Numbered from the stretch's first letter, positions 24,397-37,200 are shown. The stretch is 64,000 nt of DNA from Tetrahymena thermophila SB210 (GCF_000189635.1 NW_002476302.1:248001-312000), one strand, 5' to 3'. Numbers and translations are program-made. The notes: generated by a model not told the origin, from the sequence alone.

Positions 24397-25434
24397 ATCA
24401 CCAATTTAATTTCCACTTTTTAAATATTGAAGAAAAAATATATCATTAAATAGTTAATTAGAAGGAAAAAATGAAGAAAAAATATGAAATAATAAGATTA
24501 ATTAATTAATAATAAAAGTGAAAGTTGAAAATAAAATGATGAGTTAAATTAACAAAGAAAGAACAAAAAAAAGCAAGCACAATAAAAAGAAAAAGAAAAA
24601 AGAGCTTTGTTGTTTTTAATTAGTTTTTATAATTAAAAATATCACAATCCAAAACTAATAAACTGTTTTTACCCAAGGCCAAGTGTCAAATTTGAGAGAT
24701 TAATGCACTTTGCTAAACCAGAACCTAAGCCTGATGCACCCATTGCACCAATTTTATTCTCACTTTTTAAATATTGAAGAAAAAATATATCATTAAATAG
24801 TTAATTAGAAGGAAAAAATGAAGAAAAAATATGAAATAATAAGATTAATTAATTAATAATAAAAGCAAAAGTTGAAAATAAATTGATGAGCTAAATTAAC
24901 AAAGAAAGAACAAAAAAAAAGCAAGCACAATAAAAAGAAAAAGAAAAAAGAGCTTTATTGTTTTTAATTAGTTTTTATAATTAAAAATATCACAATCCAA
25001 AACAAATAAACTGTTTTTACCTAAGGGAAAGTGTCAAATTTGAGAGATTAATGCTATTTGCTAAACCAGAACCTAAGCCTGATGCACCCATTGCACCAAT
25101 TTTATTCGAACTTTTTAAATATTGAAGAAAAAATATATCATTAAACAGTTAATTAGAAAGAAAAAATGAAGAAAAAATATGAAATAATAAGAGTTATTAA
25201 TTAATAATAAAAGCAAAAGTAGTAAATAAAATGATGAGTTAAATTAACAAAGAAAGAACAAAAAAAAAGCAAGCACAATAAAAAGAAAAAGAAAAAAGAG
25301 CTTTATTATTTTTAATTAGTTTTTATAATTAAAAATATCATAATCCAAAACAAATAAATTGTTTTTACTAAAGGTAAAGTGTCAAATTTGAGAGATTAAT
25401 GCAATTTGCTAAAGCAGAACCTAAGCCTGATGCA

Positions 25435-25661
25435 TAGAAAAAGGTTATTAAATTACCAAATTGTTCTGGAATTAATGAGAAAAAGAGGAAACAGGGTGTA
25501 TATTAAATATTCAAAAATCAGATATTGATTGAATTATTAAAAATTAATAATTATGAAAATACCTAAAAATAAATAAAAATTATTTATATAAATATAATAA
25601 AAATAAATTTTAAGATCTATTCTGAGTGCATTTATATGTGTGAGTTTTTCTATTCTATTCT
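25435..25661 (+). mobile_element. ~227-bp related insertion in another LRR exon
   Basis: This insertion splits the exon at 25680-25369 and replaces about 5 bp of it. Its right end (TTCTGAGTGCATTTATATGTG…GAGTTT followed by a (TCTAT)n tail) matches the end of the 24.2-kb insertion, while the left parts differ. It joins the exon at the same point, just before ATCACCAATTTA. No clear target duplication. No ORF. Confidence 0.55.
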
Positions 25662-25925
25662 ATCACCAATTTAATTGTCACTTTTTAAATATTGAAGAAA
25701 AAATATATAAATAAATAGTTAATTAGAAAGAAAAAATGAAGAAAAAATATGAAATATTAATTAATTAATAATTAATAAAATTAACAAAGAATGAAAAAAT
25801 AAGAAATCATAATAAAAAGAAAAAGGAAAACAAATCAAATCAAATAAATTAAAAGAACTTTAATGTTTTAAATTAACTTTATAATTAAAAATATTACAAT
25901 GTAAAACAAATAAATAGCTTATATT

Positions 25926-27340
25926 AAGTGTAAGTTTTAATAGCAAAAATGAAGAAAAAATATCAAATAATAAAAAATGATTAATAAATAATTAAAAATT
26001 AATTTAAATGAAAATTAAGTTAAAATAGCTAAAAAATTTTTGTTTTAAAAAAAATCAATAAATAATGATGATAATTTCTTTTATATAAATTATTTATTTA
26101 AATAAATTGAAAATTAAATATCCAAAAAATAGTAATAATAATAAAAGTAATATTTTTTAATTAAATATACGAAAGATCAATATGGAGAACCTAATGAGAT
26201 AAAAGTGAAGAGCTTTTAAACTTTTTTTATTAGTTTATATAAATTTAAAAGATATTAATAAAAAAATTAGTAATTACTTTTTCTAAGCTGCTGTATAATT
26301 TAATCTATTATATCATTTATTTTTTTTTTCAAAGATATTGAATAGCAATTTATGAAATTTAATTAATTAATTATAAATGGATAAAAAAAACAAATAAATA
26401 TAATAATTAATTAATTATCAAATATTAATTTATAAATTTAGTTTTATGAAGAGATATCACAGAAAAATTAATTTAACATTCACTATTTAAACTTAATATT
26501 TTTATTTAAAACATATACTTAAAAATATAGTAGGAATTAGAGACGGCCAGCTATTTATTTAGTCATATTTGAAAAAACCTAGTAGTTAATGTTCTTAAAT
26601 ATTATAAAAATAATGTTTATAAGTAGATTTTTCTGTTTTAGCTCTGTAATTTTAGGAATATTTATAATATCTCTAATTATAGCATGATACCATTCAAAAA
26701 TTTCATGGTTTGCCTGCCACTTATTATGAAATATATTTTTTATTTATTTATTTATTAAAAAATCTAATTTATATATATATTTTATAATAGAATTATAATT
26801 AATTAATAATTTAATTTATTATAATTTCAAAAATAAACAAAACAAAACTTTATTAAATTTTTCTGTTGAATATTAAGGGGTACTATTTTTGCAAATACAG
26901 TACAGCAACTAGTTTATTAGAAAGTATAAAATATTTATAAAGCTATTGAGTGTACTTGGCAATAGCCTGTTTATAAAGAATTAAAGAGAATGGTAAAGAG
27001 AAAGATCAAAAAAACCTTTTAAATGAAAAAATTTAAGCAAAGGTAATGAAAGTGTTAGTAATTAAAAATTTAACAAATATTTCTCATAATCAAAATAATT
27101 TAAAATATAGACTTACAATTATAAGGATAACAAAGAATATATATTTTTAATTATTTACTACCTACGTCTGTTAAAAATTTTGAAGATAAAATTTTAGAGA
27201 CAATTAGCTAACTATTAAATAGAGTTTTATTACAAGCTTATACAGCAGAACTTTAAAAATAATCAGTCAAAGCAAGATTGGTTAGCTGATTGATAGACAG
27301 ATAGGGTGTATTTACTTTAAAGCTAAGTGATTTTTAAAAA
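25926..27340. other. AT-rich region with a possible gene fragment
   Basis: Mostly non-coding. On the minus strand around 26560-26715 a short frame reads like protein (WQANHEIFEWYHAIIRDIIN) but has no start, splice context or recognised family; it may be a gene or transposon remnant. No LRR first exon was found here. A GATTGATAGACAGATAG patch lies at 27288-27304. Confidence 0.45.
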
Positions 27341-30300
27341 ATGAACAATCTATAAGGCAATATAGGAGCTAGGAGAATTTCTATTAAAACGTAATTATCT
27401 TCTAACTCTGTGCAGTAAATATAGTCAACTACTCCTAAATCAAGAGAAAACTCCCAAGCATAATTATAAAAATAAGTTTCTATTTCTAATAATACTAATA
27501 TGGAAGGTGTTATTACAGAGAGCGATACTTGCATGAACAATTTATCAAATAACCAATTTATAATTAATTCGAGACATGCAGCATTTATGCTGGATGAAAA
27601 TATTTCGAACCCATCTTCTCAAAATACTATAACTTATTAAGTTAATATATTCAATTAACATTTAAAAGGTGACGGATCGTTTGGAGGTATGTTGCATAAT
27701 AATAATGGGGGCATATAGCAATTAAACTTGAGTTAATTGTCATAAAATGTTTAGTAGAATAATGTTTATTCTAACGCATTCAAAGATAAAAGATTAACTC
27801 CAACAATGAGAAAATCGAATAATGAAGGAAATTCGTTTAATTATGAAAATAATTACTTTAATTAGCAAAAATTGAAGAATGCAATTTTAAAAAAAGGAGA
27901 TTATGATGATGGAGGGGGAGGATTTTACTAAAATGATCCTAATTCTTTCAGGAGCACTGTTAGAGAGTTCGAAAATGCAGAAATCAGCAGAAATTGTATT
28001 GATCTTTAGTAAATGTAATTGTAAAGACTACCATAGTTAGTTCAAGAGACTAAAAATTCTCTTTAAATATTGAATCTAAGCTACAACAATTTTGTTATAT
28101 TTCCTTAAGAATTGTGTCAGTTTTTACACTTGAAAATTATGAAACTTGATTTTAACTTTTTAAATGAGATTCCTGAGTAAATTGCTTTTTTAAAATACTT
28201 GGAAGAGCTATCTGTTTCCCACAATTGTCTCAAGATGCTGCCAGGCACACTTCAAAATATGCCAAATTTAAGAATACTGAATGTAGGATAAAACAATATT
28301 ACTCAAATTGGTTAAGAGATTACAAACATTAAAAAACTTGAGGTTTTATATATCTATAATAATGAATTTACACAATTGCCAGCTAAATTAAGAAATCTCA
28401 TTCATTTGAAAGAACTAGGTCTTGATTGGTTTCGCTATAATAAGCCACCCATAGATACTCTACTAACTAGACCTGCTTAGAATTCTCTATTTGCTAAACT
28501 GTTTGACCTATGTGGCTAACATGCATTAAATGCAAAACCAACCATTTCATTTAAAGAATTTATCAAACATTTTTCTCTATTAGATGGAGCTTTTGATTTT
28601 ACGAAAGTAGATGCAAGAGGTCGCACAATAGCATTTCTTGCAACAGAAAGTGAGGAGCTTGGAGTATTAAAGGCTCTATTTGATGAAAACAAAGATATTA
28701 TTAATCAGTAGGACAGAGAAGGCTAGACACTATTGACACAAGCCTTGGTAGATAATAAGGTGAGAAGCGTTTAATTTCTTCTTGATCATGGTGCTGACCC
28801 AAAAAAAGGAGGCGGACATCTTGGAAGCTGTCTTCACATGGCAACCAGCAAATTAAATTAAGAGCTCGTTTTGAAATTTCTCGCATTAGGTGTTAATCCT
28901 AATGCTACAGATTTCGAAGGAAGTACACCTTTGCATATAGCTTTCAGTATTTTCTAAAAAGATCCTCTAGCAGCTAAAGTTATATCTGAATAGCTACTAT
29001 CAAATGGAGCTGACCCTAATATCTTAAACAAAGATTTATGGACTCCGTTACATCTCGCTGTTAGAAGAAATTAAAAAGATGCAATTAAATATGCTTTGTA
29101 ATATAACGAAAAGTTGAGATAAAAGCTTGTTGCTTAATCTCCAAATAACTCTTCTAATAACTAAAATAACCTTTCTTGTATGTAAAATGAAGATGATAAC
29201 AGTTACTATCAAGATTCTAGAGATTCATCAAAGAGAGCCCCATCGTACAATATAAAAAAAGATTTTATTGATGAAAATAGTGCTTTATAAGACTGTGATA
29301 AGCTTTAAATTGACTCAGCTACTCCTTCGAGGTTCACTTATATGGACAAAAGTAACAATAGTACACCAAAAGTTGGCTCTGAGGAAATGAATTTTTAGAA
29401 TAGGAGCTAGTTCTATCAAGACGCAACAACAAGTTTTTCAAAAAAATCAGCTAATTTTATCAATAGACAAGAAGAGGACCTTTCTGATGAAAACGAAGAT
29501 AGATCCCCTGGCTAAACGCATCGAACTGCCAATTTCAACAATTAGTAATCTATGAAAATAGCTAAAAATTGTAAAAAGCTATTTAAATTTGATAAAAGAG
29601 GAGGCGCTAATAAATGGACAGTTATGCATTTAGCTGCAAATTAAGGAAACATAGGCATGCTTGAAATTCTTTCAGAAGCTAATTCATGCCCATACTCTCT
29701 TACTAAGTTTAATTAAACACCTAGAAAAGTAAATTAATTAATTAGCTAAATAAACGAATAAATATAAATTGCTCCATTAATTTCATTTTGGAAGCATTAA
29801 AATTGAAAAATAACTTTCTAATTATTTGTGATAATTTTTTAAATTAAAAATTTACAAAATAGGTAGCTCTTTAAAGCTTAATCCTTTTTAAAATTCTAAG
29901 AAAATTTGAAAACAGATGGATGCTCAAAAATGTGCTAGGAGAAGAATATCAAAGCGAATTTTCTGCTAGAGACAATGTTGTTGAGAGAAATATTTAAAAT
30001 TTACGTGGCTTTATAGCTGAAACTATGAAAAGGAAGGAACATTTTTTGCATGAATAATTAGATCTGTTTGATGATAAAGAATTTGGTTATGCAATAAAAG
30101 AAAATATGTAAAATAACAAAGCTCAGAATCCAAGGAATAAAGAGAATGGAAATGATTCAGAAGAAGATGAAATATTAGATCCAGAGTTAAGTTTTGATAA
30201 GGTAGCTAGCTCTTTTAAATTCAATGGCTTACTTGCTTAGTAGACTTCTTAATAAATTCTAGCAGGAAGCTCAGATAAAACTTAACTAAATAATTCAATG

Positions 30301-32832
30301 ATCCCGCCAAATAGTGGGACACTAAAGCCTTAGTAGTTTGGTAGCATTATACGTTAAAACAGTAAGGGATCAGCTTAAAAATTCAAAGATGAATCTAGTA
30401 ATAAAATGAAAAAAGATTAAGAAGATGACGATGATGAAGATGATGATTTAATGAATGACATTGATGAATGCGACGAAGACAATGATATGGACGATTTTGA
30501 CGAAGAACCAGGTAAATCTAAAAACACTAGTAACTTTAATGGTGCTTCTAGGAATATAGTCAAGATAAGCAATAATAATGATGAGAGATCTTGCGTTTTC
30601 ATGAAAAATTTACCAAATGCTAATTCTATTCCTAATTCATCTAATCCTCTTTTGTAAATGGTGTTAAATTTTAGTGAATTTAAAGGGAATTAATAATATA
30701 TGAATGCCAGTAAGCAATAAGAAATTGAAGAGTAAAAGAAATTAATTGAAAAATAAGAAAATACACTCACTGTTGATTTCTTTTCTGACATTTAGTCATT
30801 AGAGTAAGAAAAATTCGGTATGGAAGTAGATAGATTAAAAAATCACTTCTTATACGCAAATACAATCTTTTAAGAATGCCTTAATACTCTCTTTTTACTT
30901 TAAGTAATTCACATTAGACTCTCTTATAAAAATATGAAATTTATTTGCGAGAAAGGTACTTTGCCTAGAAATATTCACATTATGAATGAATTTCTACACT
31001 CTAAAATGGGCTAGCAGTTTATGGAAGAACAGAAATAGTTTTTGCCTTCAATTTTAATATCTTTTTTACATGAATTATTAAGCAGAATTAAACCTCTACC
31101 TGAACTAGATCTAGATTAAGGAACTGCTTACACATAATTTAATAAAATTGCTTAAGCAAATAAATAGAATTAATTGATAAATATGTTGATTCTTAGAACA
31201 AGAGATGCACTTTGCAACTTAAACTGCTTTGATTTTATCAATGAATATTAGCAAAAATGCCTATACACTTATAATTTACAAAGTGAAAAAGGAGATAAAG
31301 ATCATATCATGGCTTTTTCTACAAGTGATTATACAAATACAACTTTTCTTGACTACGAAAATATGCAAAGTATGTATTATGTAAATAATTTAAAACCTAT
31401 ATTTACAAATAGCAACGCACAAGGAAATAATTATGCATGCAATTAATACCACATAGTAGGATCACCTAATTATTATAATTCTATAAAATAGTAAATAAAT
31501 TCTCGCTAAAGAAAAACCCAGTCATAAACTGGAGATAAATTAAAACCATCTTTCAATGGTAACGCTACATAAATAAAAAATTCAAAATAAATAAATCAAA
31601 CATAACCATAGCTCTTTTAGCAAAACTAAAAACAAGTTTTGTAAGATAAAAATTCTAAAAGTATATCTCAACCTCTAGAAAACAAGCAGCTAAATTTATA
31701 ATCGAATAATGTAATTAATACAGATTTAGATAGCAATTTCACAAAAAACTAAAGCTTTTTAATTAACAACCAATCTCAAAAAATAAATTAAAATAATTAA
31801 AAATCATCGAAATCTTTTATTTAATAAGATGGACATATTGAATGTTCCTCTTTTTCAGAAATTTCAAATACAACAAATTAAAATAAAAAGTTACCCAGCT
31901 AGCAGCAACCTATTAAAAATAATTTTAGTAATAATTACATGTATTTTAGTAAGTTATAGAATGAAGAATACAAAACAATAAATGAAGATTCTGCAAGCCC
32001 AAAATTTATATAATTGAGTCAAAAAATTGAAGAGCCTAAAATGCCAAATGAATTAAAAAAGATAGATTTGAATACATTTTGTAATAATAATAATAGCAGC
32101 AACAACAACACACAATAAAACTAACAAAATTAAAAAGTAATTTAAAATATTTAATAAAATATGTAACAATTTTAATTACAAAATTAATCTGCTCTTAAAT
32201 AACCCACAAAGATAAATAATGTACAGATTTCTCAAAATTATTAGTTAAATTTAGATGAAATGAGTAAACATACAAACGAAATAAATAGTATAAAATAGAA
32301 TCACTTAAAAACTAACGATTTCTAAACTATTTCTTAAACTACAATTAACAGTTAAACTTAAACAAAAACAGGTACATCAACTTAAACGTCAATTTCATTT
32401 TAAGAATCAAATAAGAATAAAGGAAACATAAAAGCCAATTGTTAAGGTGAATATAACTAAGAATATTAATCAAAAAAAAATACCAATCTATAAAAAAATT
32501 AATTTTAAAGTAATTATTAATATCAATCTGAAGTTCCTTAAAAAGCTTAGCACTATCCAAATTATGACACATCAAAATCAAATTATAGTTAATAATCTAG
32601 ATATCAAACTAATACTCTTTAATATTAGTTAAATAATTAAAAAAATAACGATTTATCTCATTCACTCCAAGATTATAGGAAGAATTAAAGATTCTATACT
32701 ACTAAGACAGGTGAAGAAAATATTTCCGATGAAGATTTAAGTGACGATTCTTAAAAAATATAAACACAATAAGCTAGTAAAAAGTACTCTGAACAAAAGA
32801 TGCAATACTCTCCGTTTTGCAAAAAAGTGTGA
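27341..32832 (+). CDS. Large LRR and ankyrin repeat protein with Q/N-rich tail
   Basis: Two exons (27341-29728, 29863-32832) with a 134-nt intron give 1785 aa, and both exon lengths are exact codon multiples. The N-terminal ~220 residues are polar. Residues ~225-370 hold leucine-rich repeats (LQILNLSYNNFVIFPQEL, LEELSVSHNCLKMLPGTL, LEVLYIYNNEFTQLPAKL). From ~420 to 590 come ankyrin repeats (REGQTLLTQALVDNKV, FEGSTPLHIAFSIF, LWTPLHLAVRRNQKDAI). After a ~165-residue disordered insert another ankyrin repeat follows (KWTVMHLAANQGNIGMLEIL). An acidic run (DDDEDDDLMNDIDECDED) lies near 985, a helical region at ~1070-1260, and the last ~450 residues are Asn/Gln/Ser rich. Both repeat types bind proteins, so a scaffold or signalling adaptor is inferred; there is no catalytic domain. 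An upstream in-frame stop supports the start. Confidence 0.88.
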
Positions 32833-34200
32833 AATAAAAAAGAATTTTGTTTAAAATTAACATATAAAAAAGTTATATAAAATAATATAGTGAATTAGTG
32901 GTTATCAATAAATTAAGTTTAAGTTATAAATCTATTTTAATACTGTATATAATATTAAAGTATAATTAATTAATACACACATACACATATCTTTAAAATA
33001 ATAAATATATTTTATTTTGTCTGCAAATATATATTATAACTAAATTTCATAATTATATCCTAAACTATAATCGTTAATATTTATTTTGAAGCAACTTCAA
33101 TGTTATAAGCTTTTAAGGATAAACATTCATTGTTTGAATTAATTTGTAAAACAAAAGAAATTAATATATTTTTTTGAAATAAATATTTTTAGATCAAATT
33201 TTTAGGATACTTATCTTAACATTATTGTATCTTTAAAACCTTTAATTTTTAACTATATATAATTTCTTGACCAAATTAAACTAAATTGTTAGCATCCATT
33301 CCTTAATTGATTAAATTTTATTTTTATAAACATTATAATTGAAGAAATTAAAAAAATTATTAATCTTATTAATTATAATTATTTTATTAATATTGAAAAA
33401 ACAACAATAAAATTCGTTTTGAATAAAAACAAGAAAAATATTTTTAATTTTTTCAAGTAATTTTATTTACTATTTTATAAATTAAATTTAAGAAAAACTT
33501 CATGGATATCTTTTAAAAAATAAGTTTGAAGAAATCAAAAAGAAATTAGATGCAAAGCATAATATAAAAAATTGATATTTTATAAAACTTTAACACTAAT
33601 TTTAATAATAAGTATCTATCTATTAATAAAGATTAATTTACAAAAAAGTAAATATAATATATAAGTATGTAATTTATAAGATTAAATAAATGTAAATAAG
33701 TAAACTGTGATTTTGGTATGCGACAAAGATGGTAAATCGGCCTTAAAATCGATTTAAAGACTAATTAATGTATGTATGTAATTATGTATTTATTTATGTA
33801 GCTATTCATATTTATAATTTTGGTTATGGTTATTTATTTATTTATAAATAAATAATTGATATGTTGTATCAATCAATCAGTCAATTAGAAGTTGAATTTA
33901 TATAAAAAAAGAGAGAGAGAGACTTTAATTTAAATAGACTTTAAAAAAATATACTTTTGAGATTATATCCAGTATTTCAGTAGTGAATTACTAATCACTA
34001 GCTTGAAATTTAGTTTTTAATTAGTTAGTTCTTTAACGTCATTAGTTACAATTAAATATTTTTTCAAGCTATCAGAACTAAAAAGTATTTTAATATAAAT
34101 TATTTATTTAATTTTATATTTTCTATTTATATTTTTTTGTTCGTTAATTAGCTTTGTTAGTTAATTAGTTAGTTAGTTAAATACATAGATAGATAGATTT
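32833..34200. other. Tail-to-tail intergenic region with short repeats
   Basis: About 1.4 kb of AT-rich DNA between two convergent large genes. Small repeats include TATG units near 33770-33782, AGAG near 33911-33922 and a TTAG/ATAG patch at 34155-34198. No gene recognised. Confidence 0.55.
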
Positions 34201-37200
34201 TCAAATATTATCTAAATTTTATTGACCTAAGTTTTTTGATGAAGGGAAATTTTTTTGGTGGAAAATATTACCAATCGATTGTCTATTATCTCCACTGTAA
34301 TGGTTTATAATTGATTTGAACTAAATGTCAGAATTAAATTTAAAAGTATTATTAGGTTCATTAGTATTGTTTTGGTTGAAGCTTAATCTGAATTCGTCAA
34401 CACTTTTTTACCCATTTTCAAAGGCATTATTATTGAATTTATTAAATTAGCTATCTTTGTTCTTAGAATTAGGTACTGATTAAAAGAATGGAGTAAATTA
34501 TAAATTCTAACTACTATCTATTGGATAACTATTATTATTTCTTTAGTTTGGTTATTAATTAAGTATGCTTCCTCTATTTGAATTTAAATCCTTATCTATA
34601 TTGCTGAATGATTGTAAATTATGTGAATTATAATTTTTTGATTCTTACTAGAAATGATTATAACCCTTATTTTCTTGCTTTTAAACTTACATAAAGTGTT
34701 AATTATCGCTATTGTAGTTTCCTATTATCACTTCTCCTTAATTATCAGTATTTTTGGAAACTAAGTTACTTGAATGAGAAAAGTTGCCATTATTATTGTT
34801 GTTGTTGTTGGTGTTGTTATTGCAATTGAAATTGTTGTTGTTGTTGTTATTAGTTTAAGTATTAGAAACTTATCCATTGTTTTATAAAGAATTTATTATT
34901 TAATTAGTATTATTTTATTTGCTGTTACTCTAAGGATTGTTTAACAAACTTCCAAAAATATTTTGTGGATTAAAAATTTTGTTATTTTAAGAGCTATTCA
35001 TATTCTTTACGTTGTTATTAAATTATTAATCAGATTAAAATACCTATTTTGAAAATTAATTATTTAATTGTTGTTGCTCGTTTTGGAGTAAATTATCGTC
35101 GTTATGATTTTGGCTTACAGAATAAATATTTGAGTGAGATTATTTTTAAATTATATTTTGGATTTAACTATTTTAACTTTGATTGCTATGATTTTGAGAT
35201 CTTTAGAAACTTTTTTATTAATTTTGTTGTTAACCATTCTTTTAACTAGATTGTATTAGCTATTGATGCTATTAACTTAAATTTGTATTTTAATTTGGAA
35301 TTAATTTATTTTAATGTGAGTTAGAAGTAGAAAAAGGGTTCGGAAATGTCATATTAGGAACCAGTTATTTTATTTATTATTATTGTTGTTGTTGTTGTTA
35401 TTGTTGTTACTGTTGCTATTGTAGTTACTGCTATTGCTGTTGCTGGGATGTTTACAAGGAAGATCCAGATGATTACAAACCTGAGCTCTTTTTAGTCATA
35501 TTTAAAAAATCAGCAGGGGATTAAAGAGTGTTGTTGTTATTGGCATTATTTATGGTATTGATAGCGCCATTAATATTACTAGCATTGTTATTTTTAAATT
35601 GGTTAATAGGAGGGTAATCAGTAATATTTTAGATCTTAGCTTGTTAATCTTGAAAAATGTTTAAATTCAGATTTGTATTAGAGTTAATATTTTTCTATAT
35701 AGAGTATTACTTGGATTAATTTTACTGTATAGTGTTACTACTCAGCGATTACTGAGAAGGCTGAGTTAACTTTACACTTTATTAAGTTAAATTTGGTTAA
35801 TTATTTTTTGAATTGTAATTTTTACTTTCTAAATTGCTGTTTGAAGTAATTATATTCTACGATTAATTCGAGGTGAATTTAGAAATAACTTACTCTTAAG
35901 CTTGCTGAGGAGTAAGATTTTTGGTAAGATTATTTTTCCGATTTTATTAAAATATTTAAAGTTGATTTAGAAAAGTTTAAGTAGCAGGATTATTGCTCAT
36001 AAAAGAAAATTTTTAATTAACTGCTTCTCCTTTTTGCTAAGAATTTATTTATTATTAATTTGGAGGTGTTTTTTATTAGAAAGATGGTACAGGTATATTA
36101 TCACCTACATTCTTTTCAAATATATCTAAATCCTAGCAATTAGGTTAGTTTTAAAACGACTAATTCTATTAAGCATTGTTATAATCTTAATTTGAATTAA
36201 CTGGTAGGCTATTTGGAAATGGATTGGCTAAACTTACAAAACTTTGATTTCCTTTATCTGCAGGATTAAATTGAAAGTTTGTGTTGATATTATTATTAGT
36301 TTGAATATCTTTCTATTAATTAAATGGTTTTTAGTTAACAGTCTAATCATTTGCAATCATTTCGTTACCATTTTGAAATTTGATATTATCAAGGTTTTTT
36401 ACTATAAAAGGTTTTTAGGCTCCTAGAAGAGTTTTATTTTATGATTATTGCTAAATTTATACATTTTGCTATACCTGCTGCGGTTTTTAAGTTGGAACTT
36501 TATATCTTTTTCATATATTATATATATAAATATTTATAAATATTAAAGTAACAAAAGTAAAGATTTACATGTCGTACGTATTGCCGTTTTATAAAAACTC
36601 TTAAATTAATACCATTTTTTCTTGTGAATTAGGAATCTATCCATTTTGCTAGAATTAATTTTAATTGTTAAAAAGAATTTTAAATAAGTTAGTTATTCCT
36701 ATAAATATTTTATCTTCAAAAAAATCTTTAACAGAAAATTTTTTTTCTCAATTAAAGAATGATTTTTAAAAATTTTATTAAATTAATAAACAAAAATTAA
36801 ATTATTTTACATCTATAATAATATCTGGATTTTGTAAATCGAATTTTAACAATTGCTTATTGAAATAATCTCTTTTGTTAACTTTTTATTCAGAAATATG
36901 ATTCTCTAATTCCTAAAATACTTTATCTAGCCCTCCTTCGAGGCCAATCAGCTTTTTCTTTAGCTATTAATTATACACAATAGGTTTATTTTTATATGAA
37001 AAGTAGTCTTAAATAATTACTTTCTGCTCTGATGTTGATATATTTAACCCGTTTGGAGCATTATTTAGGGATTTTTGCTGCTTTGTGTTTTGGTTGGTAG
37101 GATTTTTTATGATTATGTCATCGACTATCTTACACATTGTATCTGGCTTCATATCTTTTAGGTTACTATCTATCTATTGTTTAAATATATTATAATATAT

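Larger units (their letters stand above)
22458..25680 (-). pseudogene. LRR protein gene built from amplified 90-nt exons, 5' end missing
   Basis: Reading on the minus strand, eight exons at 25680-25369, 25110-25021, 24762-24673, 24415-24160, 23901-23812, 23553-23464, 23213-23124 and 22865-22776 each encode one ~30-residue leucine-rich repeat. The consensus is GNQIGDEGASGLGSGLANC followed by INLSNLTLYL. Each is flanked by AAAAAG/T at the 3' splice site and /GTAAAAAC or /GTAATAAC at the 5' site, and all introns lie in the same phase. A terminal exon 22542-22458 in matching phase encodes a basic tail (KCLKSKRLVVFDFQ) and TGA. The 24415-24160 and 25680-25369 copies are split by insertions. No first exon or start codon was found upstream to 27.3 kb. 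The gene may be a broken family member, may begin with an exon I missed, or may splice out the damaged exons. LRRs bind proteins; no other function can be read. Confidence 0.72.
22700..25925 (-). repeat. Tandem array of a 348-bp exon-plus-intron unit (8 copies and a partial ninth)
   Basis: The landmark AGCCTGATGC recurs at 22831, 23179, 23519, 23867, 24215, 24728, 25076 and 25424, giving periods of 348, 340, 348, 348, 513, 348 and 348 bp. The 513-bp period is a 348-bp unit plus an insertion. Each unit is a 90-bp exon and ~258 bp of intron, and intron sequence is nearly identical between copies. A degenerate exon-less partial unit extends from 25681 to about 25925, and a diverged edge lies at about 22700-22775. 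Unit boundaries are arbitrary. Confidence 0.93.

Noticed and set aside
22700-25925. CRISPR array or simple satellite interpretation of the 348-bp repeats
   Set aside because: The unit is far longer than a CRISPR repeat-spacer and contains an LRR-coding exon with splice sites in constant phase.
27334-30602. Short minus-strand frames within 27.3-30.6 kb
   Set aside because: Antisense shadows of the 1785-residue LRR/ankyrin gene.
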